From: Vibrio gallaecicus
GTDB lineage: Bacteria; Pseudomonadota; Gammaproteobacteria; Enterobacterales; Vibrionaceae
NCBI RefSeq assembly: GCF_024347495.1
Contig: NZ_AP025490.1
Location: forward strand, 1,674,001-1,738,000
Reading direction: 5' to 3'
Length of the DNA stretch: 64,000 bases
The position numbers were made by a program, and so were the translations under genes. Positions 9,292 through 18,484 of this stretch are shown here, piece after piece (positions within the stretch are counted from its first letter, which is position 1; every line of letters starts with the position of its first letter). The notes under the pieces are model-generated. The model was not told the origin of the DNA. It did not search any database and worked only from the letters and a program-made list of their open reading frames with translations.

Positions 9292-9307
9292 AGCAATTAG
9301 TGTTCCA
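9292..9307 (-). promoter_or_regulatory. Sigma-54 promoter of the fdh operon
   Basis: Minus-strand TGGAACACTAATTGCT has GG-N10-GC with one mismatch to TGGCAC-N5-TTGCW. Expected transcription start is near 9282, about 38 bases before the start codon of the first fdh gene. No competing sigma-70 element is obvious. The intergenic stretch 9245-9544 holds this promoter, two palindromes and a 24-bp dyad. Confidence 0.82.
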
Positions 9308-9398
9308 ACTTGATTTTATGCTTTAAAACAATGCTTTATGGAGTTATTCGATATTTTGAAAGTCAGCTTATTCGATTGTATAGACTGAAGGGATCAAG

Positions 9399-9417
9399 GT
9401 GAGACTATTTGTCCCAC
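9399..9417. promoter_or_regulatory. 19-bp palindromic operator, fdh copy 1
   Basis: GTGAGAC-TATTT-GTCCCAC: 6 of 7 arm positions are complementary. Its centre lies about 126 bp upstream of the predicted fdh transcription start. It matches the copies upstream of tupA; inferred binding site of the sigma-54 response regulator encoded at 24443-25912. Confidence 0.65.
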
Positions 9418-9459
9418 CCATTCTATTGATGGTTAAGTCAAAATGTACCTATTTTTTGT

Positions 9460-9478
9460 GTGGTATATTTTGTCCCAC
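9460..9478. promoter_or_regulatory. 19-bp palindromic operator, fdh copy 2
   Basis: GTGGTAT-ATTTT-GTCCCAC: the right arm is identical to copy 1 and the left arm is degenerate (5 of 7). It starts 61 bp from copy 1, about six helical turns, so both sites face the same side of the DNA approximately. Confidence 0.6.
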
Positions 9479-9482
9479 TATT

Positions 9483-9506
9483 CTGAGATGCAGGACTGCA
9501 TCCCAG
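9483..9506. repeat. 24-bp inverted repeat
   Basis: CTG-A-GATGCAG-GA-CTGCATC-C-CAG is a dyad with 10 of 11 arm positions paired and only 2 bases at the centre. That is a protein-binding geometry rather than an RNA hairpin, and no T-tract follows on either strand. It sits just upstream of the fdh enhancers and 40 bases beyond the DUF3306 stop. Confidence 0.5.
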
Positions 9507-9544
9507 GATGTTTACTTTCCTATCGAAACTTTCTCTTGATTGAA

Positions 9545-10270
9545 TTATTGATTATCTAATACATGACTTTTAGGAACATCCACATCTGGTGCTCCTGCAT
9601 GAGATACTTCTATACTTGCTTCCTGATCAAGCGGTTCCACACTCTTCTCAAGGTTTGATGCTTCTTGGTCAACTTCTTTTAAGCTTTCCTCTTCAGTATT
9701 ATCCTCTTCGGCATTGGAAGCGAGTTTGTCATTAGAATCTGACTCTTTATCAGAGACTAGTTCTTTATTAGCATCTGCCCGTTCAGACTCTGCTATTTCA
9801 TCTTCTTCCAATTTTTCATTCACCCAGTTACGAAGCTTGCTTGCGGCTTCAGTCGTTAGGCTTTTTACGGATGAATAATCATGGTCGTAATCATTCAACC
9901 TATCGACTTCACTGAATTCGCCACTGAGGAATAGCTTACGCATAGCAGCCTTTTTTGCACCAGCTTCGGCGCCGGAAGCAAGTAATTGTGCTAGTGACGT
10001 TTCTTCTACCACTTCTTCTAAAGACGTGTCATTCAAGTATTCCGTTTCTGATAAGTTCTCATCAGACGTTGTCGTTTCTACGCTTTCTGTAGCTAATTTA
10101 TCTGTACCAACACCATCGGCAGCTAGATTTTTATCCTCAGCATTAACCTTATCAGACTCATCTTGAAAGTTAGATGTATCTTGGCTTACCGCTGAATCTG
10201 GATTATCACCGTCTAACTTACGTTGAGACCAACGCGAAAAGAAATTATTGACCACTTGAACGCCCCGCAC
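9545..10270 (-). CDS. DUF3306 protein
   Basis: Acidic protein of about 240 residues whose N-terminal segment VNNFFSRWSQRKL and the LNDYDHDYSSVKSLT segment are hallmarks of DUF3306. Most of the rest is low-complexity, rich in E, D, S and N, and probably disordered. DUF3306 and DUF3305 genes travel with formate dehydrogenase clusters; the function is unknown to me. No ATG is available at the N-terminus: the start is GTG at 10270, or more likely GTG at 10255 (MVNNFFSRW), both overlapping the end of the DUF3305 gene, so the two are translationally coupled. Confidence 0.8.
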   Translation of the reverse strand: MRGVQVVNNFFSRWSQRKLDGDNPDSAVSQDTSNFQDESDKVNAEDKNLAADGVGTDKLATESVETTTSDENLSETEYLNDTSLEEVVEETSLAQLLASGAEAGAKKAAMRKLFLSGEFSEVDRLNDYDHDYSSVKSLTTEAASKLRNWVNEKLEEDEIAESERADANKELVSDKESDSNDKLASNAEEDNTEEESLKEVDQEASNLEKSVEPLDQEASIEVSHAGAPDVDVPKSHVLDNQ

Positions 10271-10733
10271 CTTTGCGTTTCTTACGTCTTACTTCTAACA
10301 GTTCACCATGCCTGCCTATGTAAGCTTCCATCCATGCTTGAATTGGTAATGGCATTTCAGCAGAGAGTACTAGGTAGTCTCCATCCATATACTGCCCTGC
10401 AACGCTCTGTGAAGCGGTTATAGTGACTAAGTTGAGGTCTACGTCATCATCTAGGCTATCAATTACTAAAAATAGCTTAGGATTTTGTGAACTCAGGTTA
10501 AATCGATAGTCAGTACGCTCGTCTCGGTGAAGATCTAGAATCATCTGATTTGGAGACTCTGTAGTAGGCATTAAATTAAAGCCTTCCAAGTGCCATTGCA
10601 TCGTTGTCCATAAACCCGTTTTTACTTCATGTTCCCTTAAATCACAGGCTAAAGGCCAGCACGAGTCGCTCTTCAGTTCAGTCACATTCAATTCTTTTTC
10701 CGCACTGTTCATCTGCTTTCCTTTCTCTTCCAT
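10245..10733 (-). CDS. DUF3305 protein
   Basis: A 162-residue soluble protein without signal or membrane segment. It ends in a basic patch (RRKKRKGAGR) and has the DUF3305 features WPLACDLREHEVKTGLWTTM-like near residue 26 and FNLSSQNPKLFLV in the middle. It is found beside DUF3306 and fdh genes in many proteobacteria; a role in assembly or regulation of formate dehydrogenase is inferred from context only. A second ATG (MNSAEKEL, residue 8) is possible. It is transcribed divergently from fdhD and has its own sigma-54 promoter about 110 bases upstream. Confidence 0.82.
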   Translation of the reverse strand: MEEKGKQMNSAEKELNVTELKSDSCWPLACDLREHEVKTGLWTTMQWHLEGFNLMPTTESPNQMILDLHRDERTDYRFNLSSQNPKLFLVIDSLDDDVDLNLVTITASQSVAGQYMDGDYLVLSAEMPLPIQAWMEAYIGRHGELLEVRRKKRKGAGRSSGQ

Positions 10734-10841
10734 ATAGCCCTTCTAGTCAATAAAGCTAATGTTCATTCAAGCTGAATTGATTAGACAAAGTTGATTGGAG
10801 CAATAAGCCATGGGGCTATAAATCTATTATTACTGTGATAA

Positions 10842-10857
10842 AGCAATTTCTGAGCCA
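10842..10857 (-). promoter_or_regulatory. Sigma-54 promoter of the DUF3305-DUF3306 pair
   Basis: Minus-strand TGGCTCAGAAATTGCT: perfect -12 half (TTGCT) and -24 TGGC with GG-N10-GC spacing. Expected start near 10831, giving a leader of about 100 bases. No 19-bp palindrome of the fdh/tup kind is seen nearby. Confidence 0.72.
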
Positions 10858-10884
10858 TTTGTTCTTAAGCTTAAAGCCATAGAT

Positions 10885-10908
10885 CTATAAACCTATAAAC
10901 CTATAACA
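10885..10908 (+). repeat. Tandem CTATAAAC repeat between divergent promoters
   Basis: Two perfect copies of CTATAAAC followed by CTATAACA, preceded by the palindrome ATAGATCTAT. The array lies midway between the divergent sigma-54 promoters, where an activator or a DNA-bending protein would bind. The gap 10734-11053 otherwise contains only these promoters. Confidence 0.55.
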
Positions 10909-10955
10909 CTTTAATCAAGATGTGAGCTCCTCTATCTATATCGCTAGATAATAAG

Positions 10956-10971
10956 TGGAATAAGTTTTGCT
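10956..10971 (+). promoter_or_regulatory. Sigma-54 promoter of fdhD
   Basis: Plus-strand TGGAATAAGTTTTGCT has GG-N10-GC spacing and a perfect TTTTGCT -12 half; the -24 half is TGGAAT. Expected start near 10982, about 70 bases before the proposed GTG start of fdhD. Confidence 0.68.
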
Positions 10972-11053
10972 TTAATTTGATTCAAAATGATGAATACCTT
11001 AATTGGAACTGATACTTTCATTCAGTTGGCGTGAAATACAAGGAACACTCGAC

Positions 11054-11884
11054 GTGTCAAAACCTAATATAATAAAAACCAGTGAAAACCCTTTTCAGAC
11101 AATCGAAGTGGAAGTGTTTGATGAGTACGGCGAAAGATTAACGAAACAAATTGCTTGTGAGAGACCCCTCACCGTAATGCTTAACTGGAAAGAAATCGTA
11201 ACTTTAATGACATTAGGTTCTCGCCCTGAAGCTCTTGTACTTGGGTACCTTAAAAATCAAAGTTTCTTATCAGATCCAGAGGCTGTGGAATCCATCATCA
11301 TTGACTGGGAAACCAACTCAGCAGCGGTGATTACCAAAGAAGACACAAGCCAATTAGAAAAAGCGCTCAAGAAGAAAACCGTTACCTCTGGCTGTGGGCA
11401 AGGCACCATGTATGGCAACGTGATGCAACAATTAGAAAATTACCAAGTGCCACAATCTCCGATTAAACAATCTGAGATCTATACTGCACTTGAAGCTCTA
11501 ACTCACTACAACGACACCTATAAAAAAGCAGGTGCAGTTCATGGTTGTGCGGTATGTAAAGGTGACCAAGTATTATCATTTGTTGAAGATGTAGGTCGCC
11601 ACAATGCTGTCGATACCTTAGCGGGTGAAATGTGGCTTAATGGTGAGAATGGCGCTGATAAAATATTTTATACAACAGGTCGCTTAACATCAGAAATGGT
11701 AATCAAAGTCGCACAGATGGGCATCCCTGTTTTACTGTCTCGATCTGGTGTAACTCAGATGGGATTAGACTTAGCTCAAAAGTTTGGTATTACGACAATA
11801 GCTAGAGCTAAAGGTCTACGTTTTCAAGTCTTTACCGGCGCAAGCAAAATGACGTTTGATGTAAAAGGCTCAGAAGCTGGATAA
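11054..11884 (+). CDS. fdhD: Formate dehydrogenase accessory sulfurtransferase FdhD
   Basis: FdhD passes sulfur from the cysteine desulfurase IscS to the bis-MGD cofactor before it is inserted in formate dehydrogenase. The GTG start at 11054 (MSKPNIIKT) is chosen because AAGGA precedes it by nine bases; an in-frame TTG at 11003 has no such site. Family motifs are visible: VLGYLKNQ, HGCAVCKGDQVLSFVEDVGRHNAVD (written here in part), and YTTGRLTSEMV. The sulfur-carrying loop reads SGCGQGTMYG: the first Cys (residue 114) is kept but the second Cys of the E. coli CxxC is glycine. It has its own sigma-54 promoter, divergent from DUF3305. Confidence 0.93.
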   Translation: MSKPNIIKTSENPFQTIEVEVFDEYGERLTKQIACERPLTVMLNWKEIVTLMTLGSRPEALVLGYLKNQSFLSDPEAVESIIIDWETNSAAVITKEDTSQLEKALKKKTVTSGCGQGTMYGNVMQQLENYQVPQSPIKQSEIYTALEALTHYNDTYKKAGAVHGCAVCKGDQVLSFVEDVGRHNAVDTLAGEMWLNGENGADKIFYTTGRLTSEMVIKVAQMGIPVLLSRSGVTQMGLDLAQKFGITTIARAKGLRFQVFTGASKMTFDVKGSEAG

Positions 11885-12021
11885 TAATATGGTCTATACC
11901 CTGCCACATTAATTAAAAATAAAGGTGAATTAAACAATAAATATAAGCGTAAATTATTATTATAAATCTACGTTTTTAAGTTATTTATCATCTTTAAATA
12001 GCCTCGTTTATAACTTGAATT

Positions 12022-12054
12022 GCGGATATTAAGTGCTATTAGTTTAATATCCGC
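12022..12054. repeat. Perfect 11-bp inverted repeat upstream of chemoreceptor gene
   Basis: GCGGATATTAA and TTAATATCCGC are separated by 11 bases. No T-tract follows, so it is not a standard terminator. It lies 71 bases before the chemoreceptor start and 138 bases after fdhD. It could be an operator or a 5' leader hairpin. Confidence 0.55.
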
Positions 12055-12125
12055 TGTCATAAAATTGAAATAAAAACATAACAATTCAGCGGTAAACCAA
12101 CGTCACGTTTACCATGGAGGTGCCT

Positions 12126-14030
12126 ATGGATAGGTCACCAGGCTTTATCAGTTTCTTACATACTCTCTCTATACGAATGCAGCTTACTTTGATCACTGCA
12201 TTTCTTCTATTAGGTATTCTCAGCTACGCTACTTTCGAACACTACAGTTTCTTACAGCTTGATCGTTTACAACAAGCGGAGCATCAGAATCTAAGCAGCG
12301 AAATTGATTTACTGACTTTAAGGCGTCATGAGAAAGATTTCCTAGCCCGTAAAGATCTCAAATACGTTCAAAGGTTTGATGATACTTATTTGAATTTAAA
12401 GCAGCGTATTCATACCCTTGGTACTCTAGTAACAGACAACAACAACCAGATAAAACCTCAGTTAGACTTAGTTCTGGATAAATTAAGCAAGTATCAAGAC
12501 CAATTTCATGTTCTTTCCCAACATGTCGTTCAACTAGGTGATCCTTTAAGCCAAGGTATTAAGCAAAAAGTCACACAAACACGCACTATATTCCATAACA
12601 GAATTGAAGAGCTTGATAGTTTGCCTCTCTCTGTTGCCTCTTCGCAACTAGCCGACAGCGTGTATTCTTTCACTCAAACACCAAATGAGTTAACCAATAC
12701 TCAATTGATTAGCAAAATATCGATAATGGATAACCTGACTCGTAATAACGTTGATCTTCAAGAAACTTCCGCTCTTCAAGCAGATTTTGAAGCATATAAA
12801 AGTTCTCTTAATTATTTAATCCAGTCTTATACGACTTATGGTTTTAATCCTGATAAAGGTTTACAAGGCGATCTACGTAATACTGTTCATAAAATGGAAG
12901 ACTCCATTCTCAACCTACAGAAAGATATTCACACCGTTTATATAGAAGCCAGCAATAAAGTGACACTGCAACTTCAACTATTTGGCTTCATCATCGCAGC
13001 CATTGTTTCAGGCATGCTATTAATCATAGGGAAAAGTATTACGCGTCGTATTAGCCAAATAACAGATCTGATGAAAGACATTTCAGAAGGCAATGGTGAT
13101 TTGACCGTTCGGATGAATGCAAAAGGCAGTGATGAACTGGCTCAACTTGCTAACTCTTTCGATTTATTCATTAGCAAGCTTCACCAAAACATTACCGAAG
13201 TTGCCGAGGTAATGACAACGCTATCTACTTGCGCCAATACCGCTGAGCAAGCAGTAAATAAAAGCATAAAGAATTCGGAACAACAAAAAATAGAATCTGA
13301 ATCTGTAGCAACCGCAGTAAATGAACTGGTCATGACCAGCAATGAAATCACCGCGAATATTGAAAGTGCAGCAGACACAGCATTACGTGTTAAGCAAGAA
13401 GCCGAAAAAAGTATGCTCGTGACTAATGAAGCCAGCACTAGTATTCACTCATTAACAGACAATATTTCTGAATCACGCCATTTAGTTAATGAACTTGCAA
13501 CGCACAGCCAAGAAATTCGTACCGTGATGTCGACCATAACGGGTATCGCAGAACAAACTAACCTGCTCGCATTAAATGCAGCCATAGAAGCCGCAAGAGC
13601 AGGTGAAAATGGACGTGGATTTGCTGTGGTTGCAGATGAAGTTAGGCAGTTATCGCAAAAGACCAATCAATCAACTCAGCAAATTGAAGATACAATTAAT
13701 GGGCTTGCTAACGGTGTTGAAAAGACCGTAGTGACAATGCAGAACAGTTTAGATCAAGTGAATACCACGAATCAGAAAACGGAGCTGGCTGTACACTCCA
13801 TTCAACAAATTGTTGACCAAATTTCTGAAGTCTTTGATATGAACGCACAGATTGCAACAGCGTCTGAAGAGCAATCTATGGTATCTGCGGATATTGACCG
13901 TAATATCACCCAAATAGCCGACTTAGCGGGTAGTACTGCAGATACTGTTCAACTTGCAGGAAATAGCAGCCGAGAAATACTTAATGTGAGCAGTAAACTA
14001 GAAAAAGTCGTCGCTCAGTTCAAGTACTGA
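12126..14030 (+). CDS. Methyl-accepting chemotaxis protein with HBM-type sensor
   Basis: Transmembrane chemoreceptor of 634 residues. TM1 is near residues 15-38 and TM2 near 284-306. The periplasmic part is long and helical and opens with [20 protein letters not shown], typical of helical bimodular (HBM) sensors, some of which bind organic acids. HAMP follows TM2, then a signalling domain whose tip is [20 protein letters not shown]. The start at 12126 (MDRSPGF) is preferred over the ATG at 12114 because the GGAGGT ribosome site overlaps the latter. The ligand cannot be told from the sequence. It has its own leader with an inverted repeat upstream. Confidence 0.93.
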   Translation: MDRSPGFISFLHTLSIRMQLTLITAFLLLGILSYATFEHYSFLQLDRLQQAEHQNLSSEIDLLTLRRHEKDFLARKDLKYVQRFDDTYLNLKQRIHTLGTLVTDNNNQIKPQLDLVLDKLSKYQDQFHVLSQHVVQLGDPLSQGIKQKVTQTRTIFHNRIEELDSLPLSVASSQLADSVYSFTQTPNELTNTQLISKISIMDNLTRNNVDLQETSALQADFEAYKSSLNYLIQSYTTYGFNPDKGLQGDLRNTVHKMEDSILNLQKDIHTVYIEASNKVTLQLQLFGFIIAAIVSGMLLIIGKSITRRISQITDLMKDISEGNGDLTVRMNAKGSDELAQLANSFDLFISKLHQNITEVAEVMTTLSTCANTAEQAVNKSIKNSEQQKIESESVATAVNELVMTSNEITANIESAADTALRVKQEAEKSMLVTNEASTSIHSLTDNISESRHLVNELATHSQEIRTVMSTITGIAEQTNLLALNAAIEAARAGENGRGFAVVADEVRQLSQKTNQSTQQIEDTINGLANGVEKTVVTMQNSLDQVNTTNQKTELAVHSIQQIVDQISEVFDMNAQIATASEEQSMVSADIDRNITQIADLAGSTADTVQLAGNSSREILNVSSKLEKVVAQFKY

Positions 14031-14138
14031 TTCAGAGCAAATCACTTTCAAGTAAGTACTCGTTCAGTTCAAGTACAGCTTCTGTTCATTCCTGGTATCT
14101 ATAAACTAGAAATAAGAAAATACAGGACAAGAAACAAA

Positions 14139-14160
14139 AAAGGCTCCATTAGGAGCCTTT
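14139..14160. terminator. Bidirectional terminator between chemoreceptor and ybiT
   Basis: Stem AAAGGCTCC/GGAGCCTTT with loop ATTA. The minus-strand reading ends in a run of seven T, the plus-strand reading in TTTCATTTATT. It serves two convergent genes. Confidence 0.88.
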
Positions 14161-14215
14161 CATTTATTCGTAACTTACATTCATGCCGAAAGTAAAAGGC
14201 TACGACTAACTAAAG

Positions 14216-15799
14216 TTAAGCGCGAGTTTTAAGAAGCTCTGCGTATGTACCACGGAAGTCGTTGATCTTACCGTCTTTGATTTCAAGAATACGAGTTGCC
14301 AATGAATCTACGAATACACGGTCATGAGATACGAAGAACAATGTGCCTTTGTAGTTTTCAAGAGCCAAGTTAAGCGCTTCGATAGATTCCATATCCATGT
14401 GGTTTGTTGGCTCATCCATAAGAAGGATGTTTGGTTTGTGCATCATGATCTTACCAAGAAGCATACGACCTTGCTCACCACCAGAAATGACTTTTACAGA
14501 TTTCTTGATGTCGTCTTGACCAAACAGCATTCGACCTAAGAAGCCACGAACCACTTGCTCATCTTCACCTTCTTGGCGCCATTGGCTCATCCAGTCAAAT
14601 AGGTTCAGGTCTTCTTCAAAGTCGTGCGCGTGATCTTGAGCGTAGTAACCGATATTTGAGTTTTCAGACCACTTGTACTCACCTTCACGAGTTTCTAGAG
14701 CACCCGCAAGAGTATTAAGTAGCGTTGTTTTACCTACACCGTTTTCGCCGATGATAGCAACACGCTCACCTACTTCGAAAATCGCATCGAACTTGTTGTA
14801 TAGGTCTTCTTCAAAACCTTGAGCTAGGTTTTCAACTACAAGTGCGTTACGGAATAGTTCTTTAGACTGTTCAAAACGGATGAATGGGTTTTGACGGCTA
14901 GATGCTTTAACTTCATCTAGTTGAATTTTGTCGATCTGTTTAGCACGAGACGTCGCTTGTTTCGCTTTAGATGCGTTAGCAGAGAAACGAGAAACGAACG
15001 TTTGAAGTTCAGCAATTTGTGCTTTCTTCTTAGCGTTATCAGACAGCAGACGTTCACGAGCTTGTGTCGCAGCAGTCATGTACTCATCGTAGTTACCTGG
15101 GAATAGACGAAGTTCGCCGTAATCAAGGTCAGCCATATGCGTACAAACAGAGTTAAGGAAGTGACGGTCATGCGAAATGATGATCATTGTGCAGTTACGT
15201 TGGTTTAACGTATCTTCCAACCACTTGATCGTGTCCATATCCAGGTTGTTCGTTGGTTCGTCAAGAAGCATGATATGCGGGTCTGCAAACAGTACTTGAG
15301 ATAATAGAACACGAAGTTTCCAACCAGGAGCTACTTCGCTCATTAGACCGAAGTGTTGCTCTTCAGGAATACCAACAGCAAGAAGCAGTTCGCCAGCTTT
15401 TGCTTCAGCCATGTAACCATCCATTTCAGCAAACTGAACTTCAAGGTCAGCTACTTTCATACCATCTTCTTCACTCATTTCTGCTAATGAGTAAATACGG
15501 TCACGCTCTACTTTGATTTCCCAAAGTTCTTTGTGACCCATGATAACAGTGTCGATTACTGTGAATTCTTCGTAAGCAAATTGGTCTTGGTTTAGTTTAG
15601 CTACGCGCTCGTTTGGATCGTAGCTAACGTTACCAGCACTTGGCTCAAGTTCACCAGATAGAATCTTCATGAACGTCGATTTACCACAGCCATTCGCGCC
15701 GATTAAACCGTAGCGGTTACCTTCACCGAACTTAACTGAAATATTTTCGAAAAGTGGCTTAGCGCCGAATTGTTGAGTGATGTTTGCTGTGGAGATCAA
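14216..15799 (-). CDS. ybiT: ABC-F family ATPase YbiT
   Basis: Soluble protein of 527 residues with two ATP-binding cassettes and no membrane part, the ABC-F plan for ribosome-associated factors that relieve stalled translation. Walker A motifs are GANGCGKST (about 34-42) and GENGVGKTT (about 350); Walker B/switch regions are [12 protein letters not shown] and [13 protein letters not shown], the second preceded by the signature ISGGEQGR. A basic linker of about 80 residues (about 240-320) joins the halves. Its closest E. coli relative by overall pattern is YbiT rather than EttA, Uup or YheS. It is monocistronic. Confidence 0.9.
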   Translation of the reverse strand: MISTANITQQFGAKPLFENISVKFGEGNRYGLIGANGCGKSTFMKILSGELEPSAGNVSYDPNERVAKLNQDQFAYEEFTVIDTVIMGHKELWEIKVERDRIYSLAEMSEEDGMKVADLEVQFAEMDGYMAEAKAGELLLAVGIPEEQHFGLMSEVAPGWKLRVLLSQVLFADPHIMLLDEPTNNLDMDTIKWLEDTLNQRNCTMIIISHDRHFLNSVCTHMADLDYGELRLFPGNYDEYMTAATQARERLLSDNAKKKAQIAELQTFVSRFSANASKAKQATSRAKQIDKIQLDEVKASSRQNPFIRFEQSKELFRNALVVENLAQGFEEDLYNKFDAIFEVGERVAIIGENGVGKTTLLNTLAGALETREGEYKWSENSNIGYYAQDHAHDFEEDLNLFDWMSQWRQEGEDEQVVRGFLGRMLFGQDDIKKSVKVISGGEQGRMLLGKIMMHKPNILLMDEPTNHMDMESIEALNLALENYKGTLFFVSHDRVFVDSLATRILEIKDGKINDFRGTYAELLKTRA

Positions 15800-16080
15800 T
15801 GCCTTTACCTTAATAATGTCAAAAACGTCGCAACGTTACTTGTTCGGAGCCCTAACTTCAAGCATTGATTGCGATATAAAGCCGAATAGTTTCCGCGAAT
15901 AACCAGGCTATATTAGTTTGAAGCTTGTCACAGTTAACTTTAGATTACATTTATAGAAACATCACTCATATTGATGCATAAAGCAGCACTCAAACCTAGC
16001 TTGTTAATACAATGTACGATTTGTAAGGATTAATACCAATAAACAAACTACACTAAGTCAATCTAATCAGGATGTTATAA

Positions 16081-18483
16081 GTGATGTGTATGTCTTTAAT
16101 TCTCCAATTATGGCTTCGAAACATGATATTTCTTGGCGTCGTTATGGCTTCTTTCGGTATCCATGCAACTGGCTGGCAGTATGAACAAGAAGTAGTGCCA
16201 AAAGTTAACGAGTCAGCCATTAATATACATAACGCAGTCAGCACTATTCCTGACCCATTATTCATGAATCAAAGTGACCAAAGAAAGGTCTCTCAACTTC
16301 TTAGTGCAGTAGAAAACGAACAGCGTAATCAAATCAATATTTTTGCCGATCACTTATCTACTTTTGTCACCAGTGATGCAGAAGAGAAATTGCTGAAAGC
16401 AGAGAAACGAGAGAAAGCTTGGTTTGAGGTTCAATCCAGTTATTTAACACTGAATAGTATTAACAAGAGTAAACAGCGACTTTTAGAGTTAGCAGATAGT
16501 GCCACCCGAAATAAATCGACAGGGTTTGGTCCTTACGGGGTAACACAATTTAAGCAAGAATTGACATTAACCACGCTAAACGCAGAATACTGGTTATATT
16601 TCCAGTTACGTAGTTTTAAGTCTCTTGTCGATGACCTTTTCATTTCCCCTATTCCTGTAATTTGGGCTGCAACAAAAGTCTTCTTCATCTACCTTGCGTT
16701 AACGTGGTGGTTAGCCAATAGTCAAAAAATCATCCTGCTCTTCAAAGAAACCGTTTTAGACTCTAACCCGAAGCCATCAATATTCATTAGAGTCATTTGG
16801 TATTTGAGCCGTGCTCACAAAGCCCTTGCTTGGTTAATCGCGATCACTTTGTCTTTACGGGTCTTATCTGGAATACCAAGCTTACAACACCTTATATTCC
16901 TAGAAATATTCACCTGGTGGGTGTTAGGCGGGTCTATTGCTATTTCATTCATACTTGAGTTTGCTTATCGCAATAGCCGTTCTTCAAGTAAAGAGACCAT
17001 AGCATTACGCCTATCTACCATCAGGCGTTACATATGGAGCGCTATTGTCGCGGGTGTGGTTTTACAAATATCGATGCGAACTTTAGGCAAAGGGACGATT
17101 TATTACTGGATCTACAGCGCTCTATTCTTTTGGTTTGTGCTTGTCACCATTTCAGCTCTCAGGATTTGGCGGAAGAAAGTATTCGAATCCGTCATGAATA
17201 TCCCTGAACGACCTTTATGGGTTCAGTGGACTATCAGTAAGAAAGATGTGCCTATTTTGAGTATCATCGCAACCGCGATTGCCGCTTGTTGGGTCGTGAC
17301 TCATATCCTTAAACACCGACTCATCTCAAATTTGTCCAACTTCACTTTTTTCAGCCAAGCACTAGCGTATTTATTCAAGATTGAGGTCGCAAAACAGAAA
17401 AGTAACTCTGCAGACAATCATCAACTAGCTCGTGTAAAAGGAGACGCTGCCTTTGATTATGTTCTTCCTGGGACGCACGATAGTGAATTAATCAACTACG
17501 CCGAAGCAGAGCTGAAGCAGCTTTCCAAGTATCTGTTAACGGATTCACCAGCACTGTGTGTTTTATCCGGAGAACGAGGCGTTGGAACCACGACCTTCTT
17601 AAAGCAAATGCTGTTTAAAGTTAAAAATGCAGAGCCTGTTTATTTGAATTGCCCTCACTCTGGTTACAATGAACTACTCGCTCACTTTGCTGTAAGTATT
17701 GGGTTAGAAGAAGACACCACTGAGATACAAGTACTGGCACATTTAAGAAGCAGCCAAACCACCTACCTTATTGCAGTCGACAACGGTCAAAGACTCGTCA
17801 AACCAATGGTAGGCGGATTATCCGCACTTATTCGTTTAACCAACCTAATACGTCGTTCTAGAAAGAATCATCGCGCTGTGATAGCCATTGAAAAGTCCAG
17901 TTGGCGATTTGTAGACCGAGCGAGAGGTGAAAGGCTACTGTTTGACTGGGTGTCATTTTTACCTAAGTGGAATGAAGCTCAAGTACAAGATTTACTCAAC
18001 AGCCGGATTAATCAAAATGACGAACACGCTATCAGCTTTGATGGCTTAGTCGTTCCTAAACAATGGGACCAAGAAGACATCACAGAAGAAGAAAGAGCGA
18101 AACAAGGTTTTTATCGTATTCTCTGGCATTACTCTGATGGAAACCCAACGGTTGCTCTTAGGTTTTTCCGATTTTCACTAAATAGGAATAAAGAAACCAA
18201 CCAAGTTTTAGTTCGTTTGTTTCATGCTCCTGAATCAGAAGAACTTGAGAAGATGCCAAAACCTATGCTTGCTGTTTTACGTTCCATTGTTCAATTAGAG
18301 ATAGCCTCCCCTGACGAATTATCTGAATGCACTCAGTTAACTATTTCTGAAGTGACCGGTACTTTGCGCTATTTCCAAAGCCGTGGATACATTGAATGGA
18401 CAGAAGACAGAGCAAAAATTTCCGACCATTGGTTCCGACACATTACTAATGTGTTAGATCGCCAGCATTTATTGGTGAAGTAA
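16081..18483 (+). CDS. Membrane-anchored P-loop ATPase with winged-helix tail, paired with MscS
   Basis: I know no characterised homologue. The 800-residue protein shows an N-terminal signal-like segment (about 1-30), a periplasmic helical domain to about residue 190, then about six membrane segments (roughly 195-425). The cytoplasmic C-terminal half has a Walker A variant GERGVGTTT (about 496-504), a Walker B-like TYLIAVDNGQ (about 560-569), an arginine-rich region and a final winged-helix-like domain (about 715-790). The arrangement resembles STAND/AAA ATPases. GTG at 16081 and ATG at 16084 both fit the AGGA site. Its stop is one base from the mscS-type start, so the two are one unit and probably one complex. 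Confidence 0.75.
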   Translation: MMCMSLILQLWLRNMIFLGVVMASFGIHATGWQYEQEVVPKVNESAINIHNAVSTIPDPLFMNQSDQRKVSQLLSAVENEQRNQINIFADHLSTFVTSDAEEKLLKAEKREKAWFEVQSSYLTLNSINKSKQRLLELADSATRNKSTGFGPYGVTQFKQELTLTTLNAEYWLYFQLRSFKSLVDDLFISPIPVIWAATKVFFIYLALTWWLANSQKIILLFKETVLDSNPKPSIFIRVIWYLSRAHKALAWLIAITLSLRVLSGIPSLQHLIFLEIFTWWVLGGSIAISFILEFAYRNSRSSSKETIALRLSTIRRYIWSAIVAGVVLQISMRTLGKGTIYYWIYSALFFWFVLVTISALRIWRKKVFESVMNIPERPLWVQWTISKKDVPILSIIATAIAACWVVTHILKHRLISNLSNFTFFSQALAYLFKIEVAKQKSNSADNHQLARVKGDAAFDYVLPGTHDSELINYAEAELKQLSKYLLTDSPALCVLSGERGVGTTTFLKQMLFKVKNAEPVYLNCPHSGYNELLAHFAVSIGLEEDTTEIQVLAHLRSSQTTYLIAVDNGQRLVKPMVGGLSALIRLTNLIRRSRKNHRAVIAIEKSSWRFVDRARGERLLFDWVSFLPKWNEAQVQDLLNSRINQNDEHAISFDGLVVPKQWDQEDITEEERAKQGFYRILWHYSDGNPTVALRFFRFSLNRNKETNQVLVRLFHAPESEELEKMPKPMLAVLRSIVQLEIASPDELSECTQLTISEVTGTLRYFQSRGYIEWTEDRAKISDHWFRHITNVLDRQHLLVK

Positions 18484-18484
18484 A

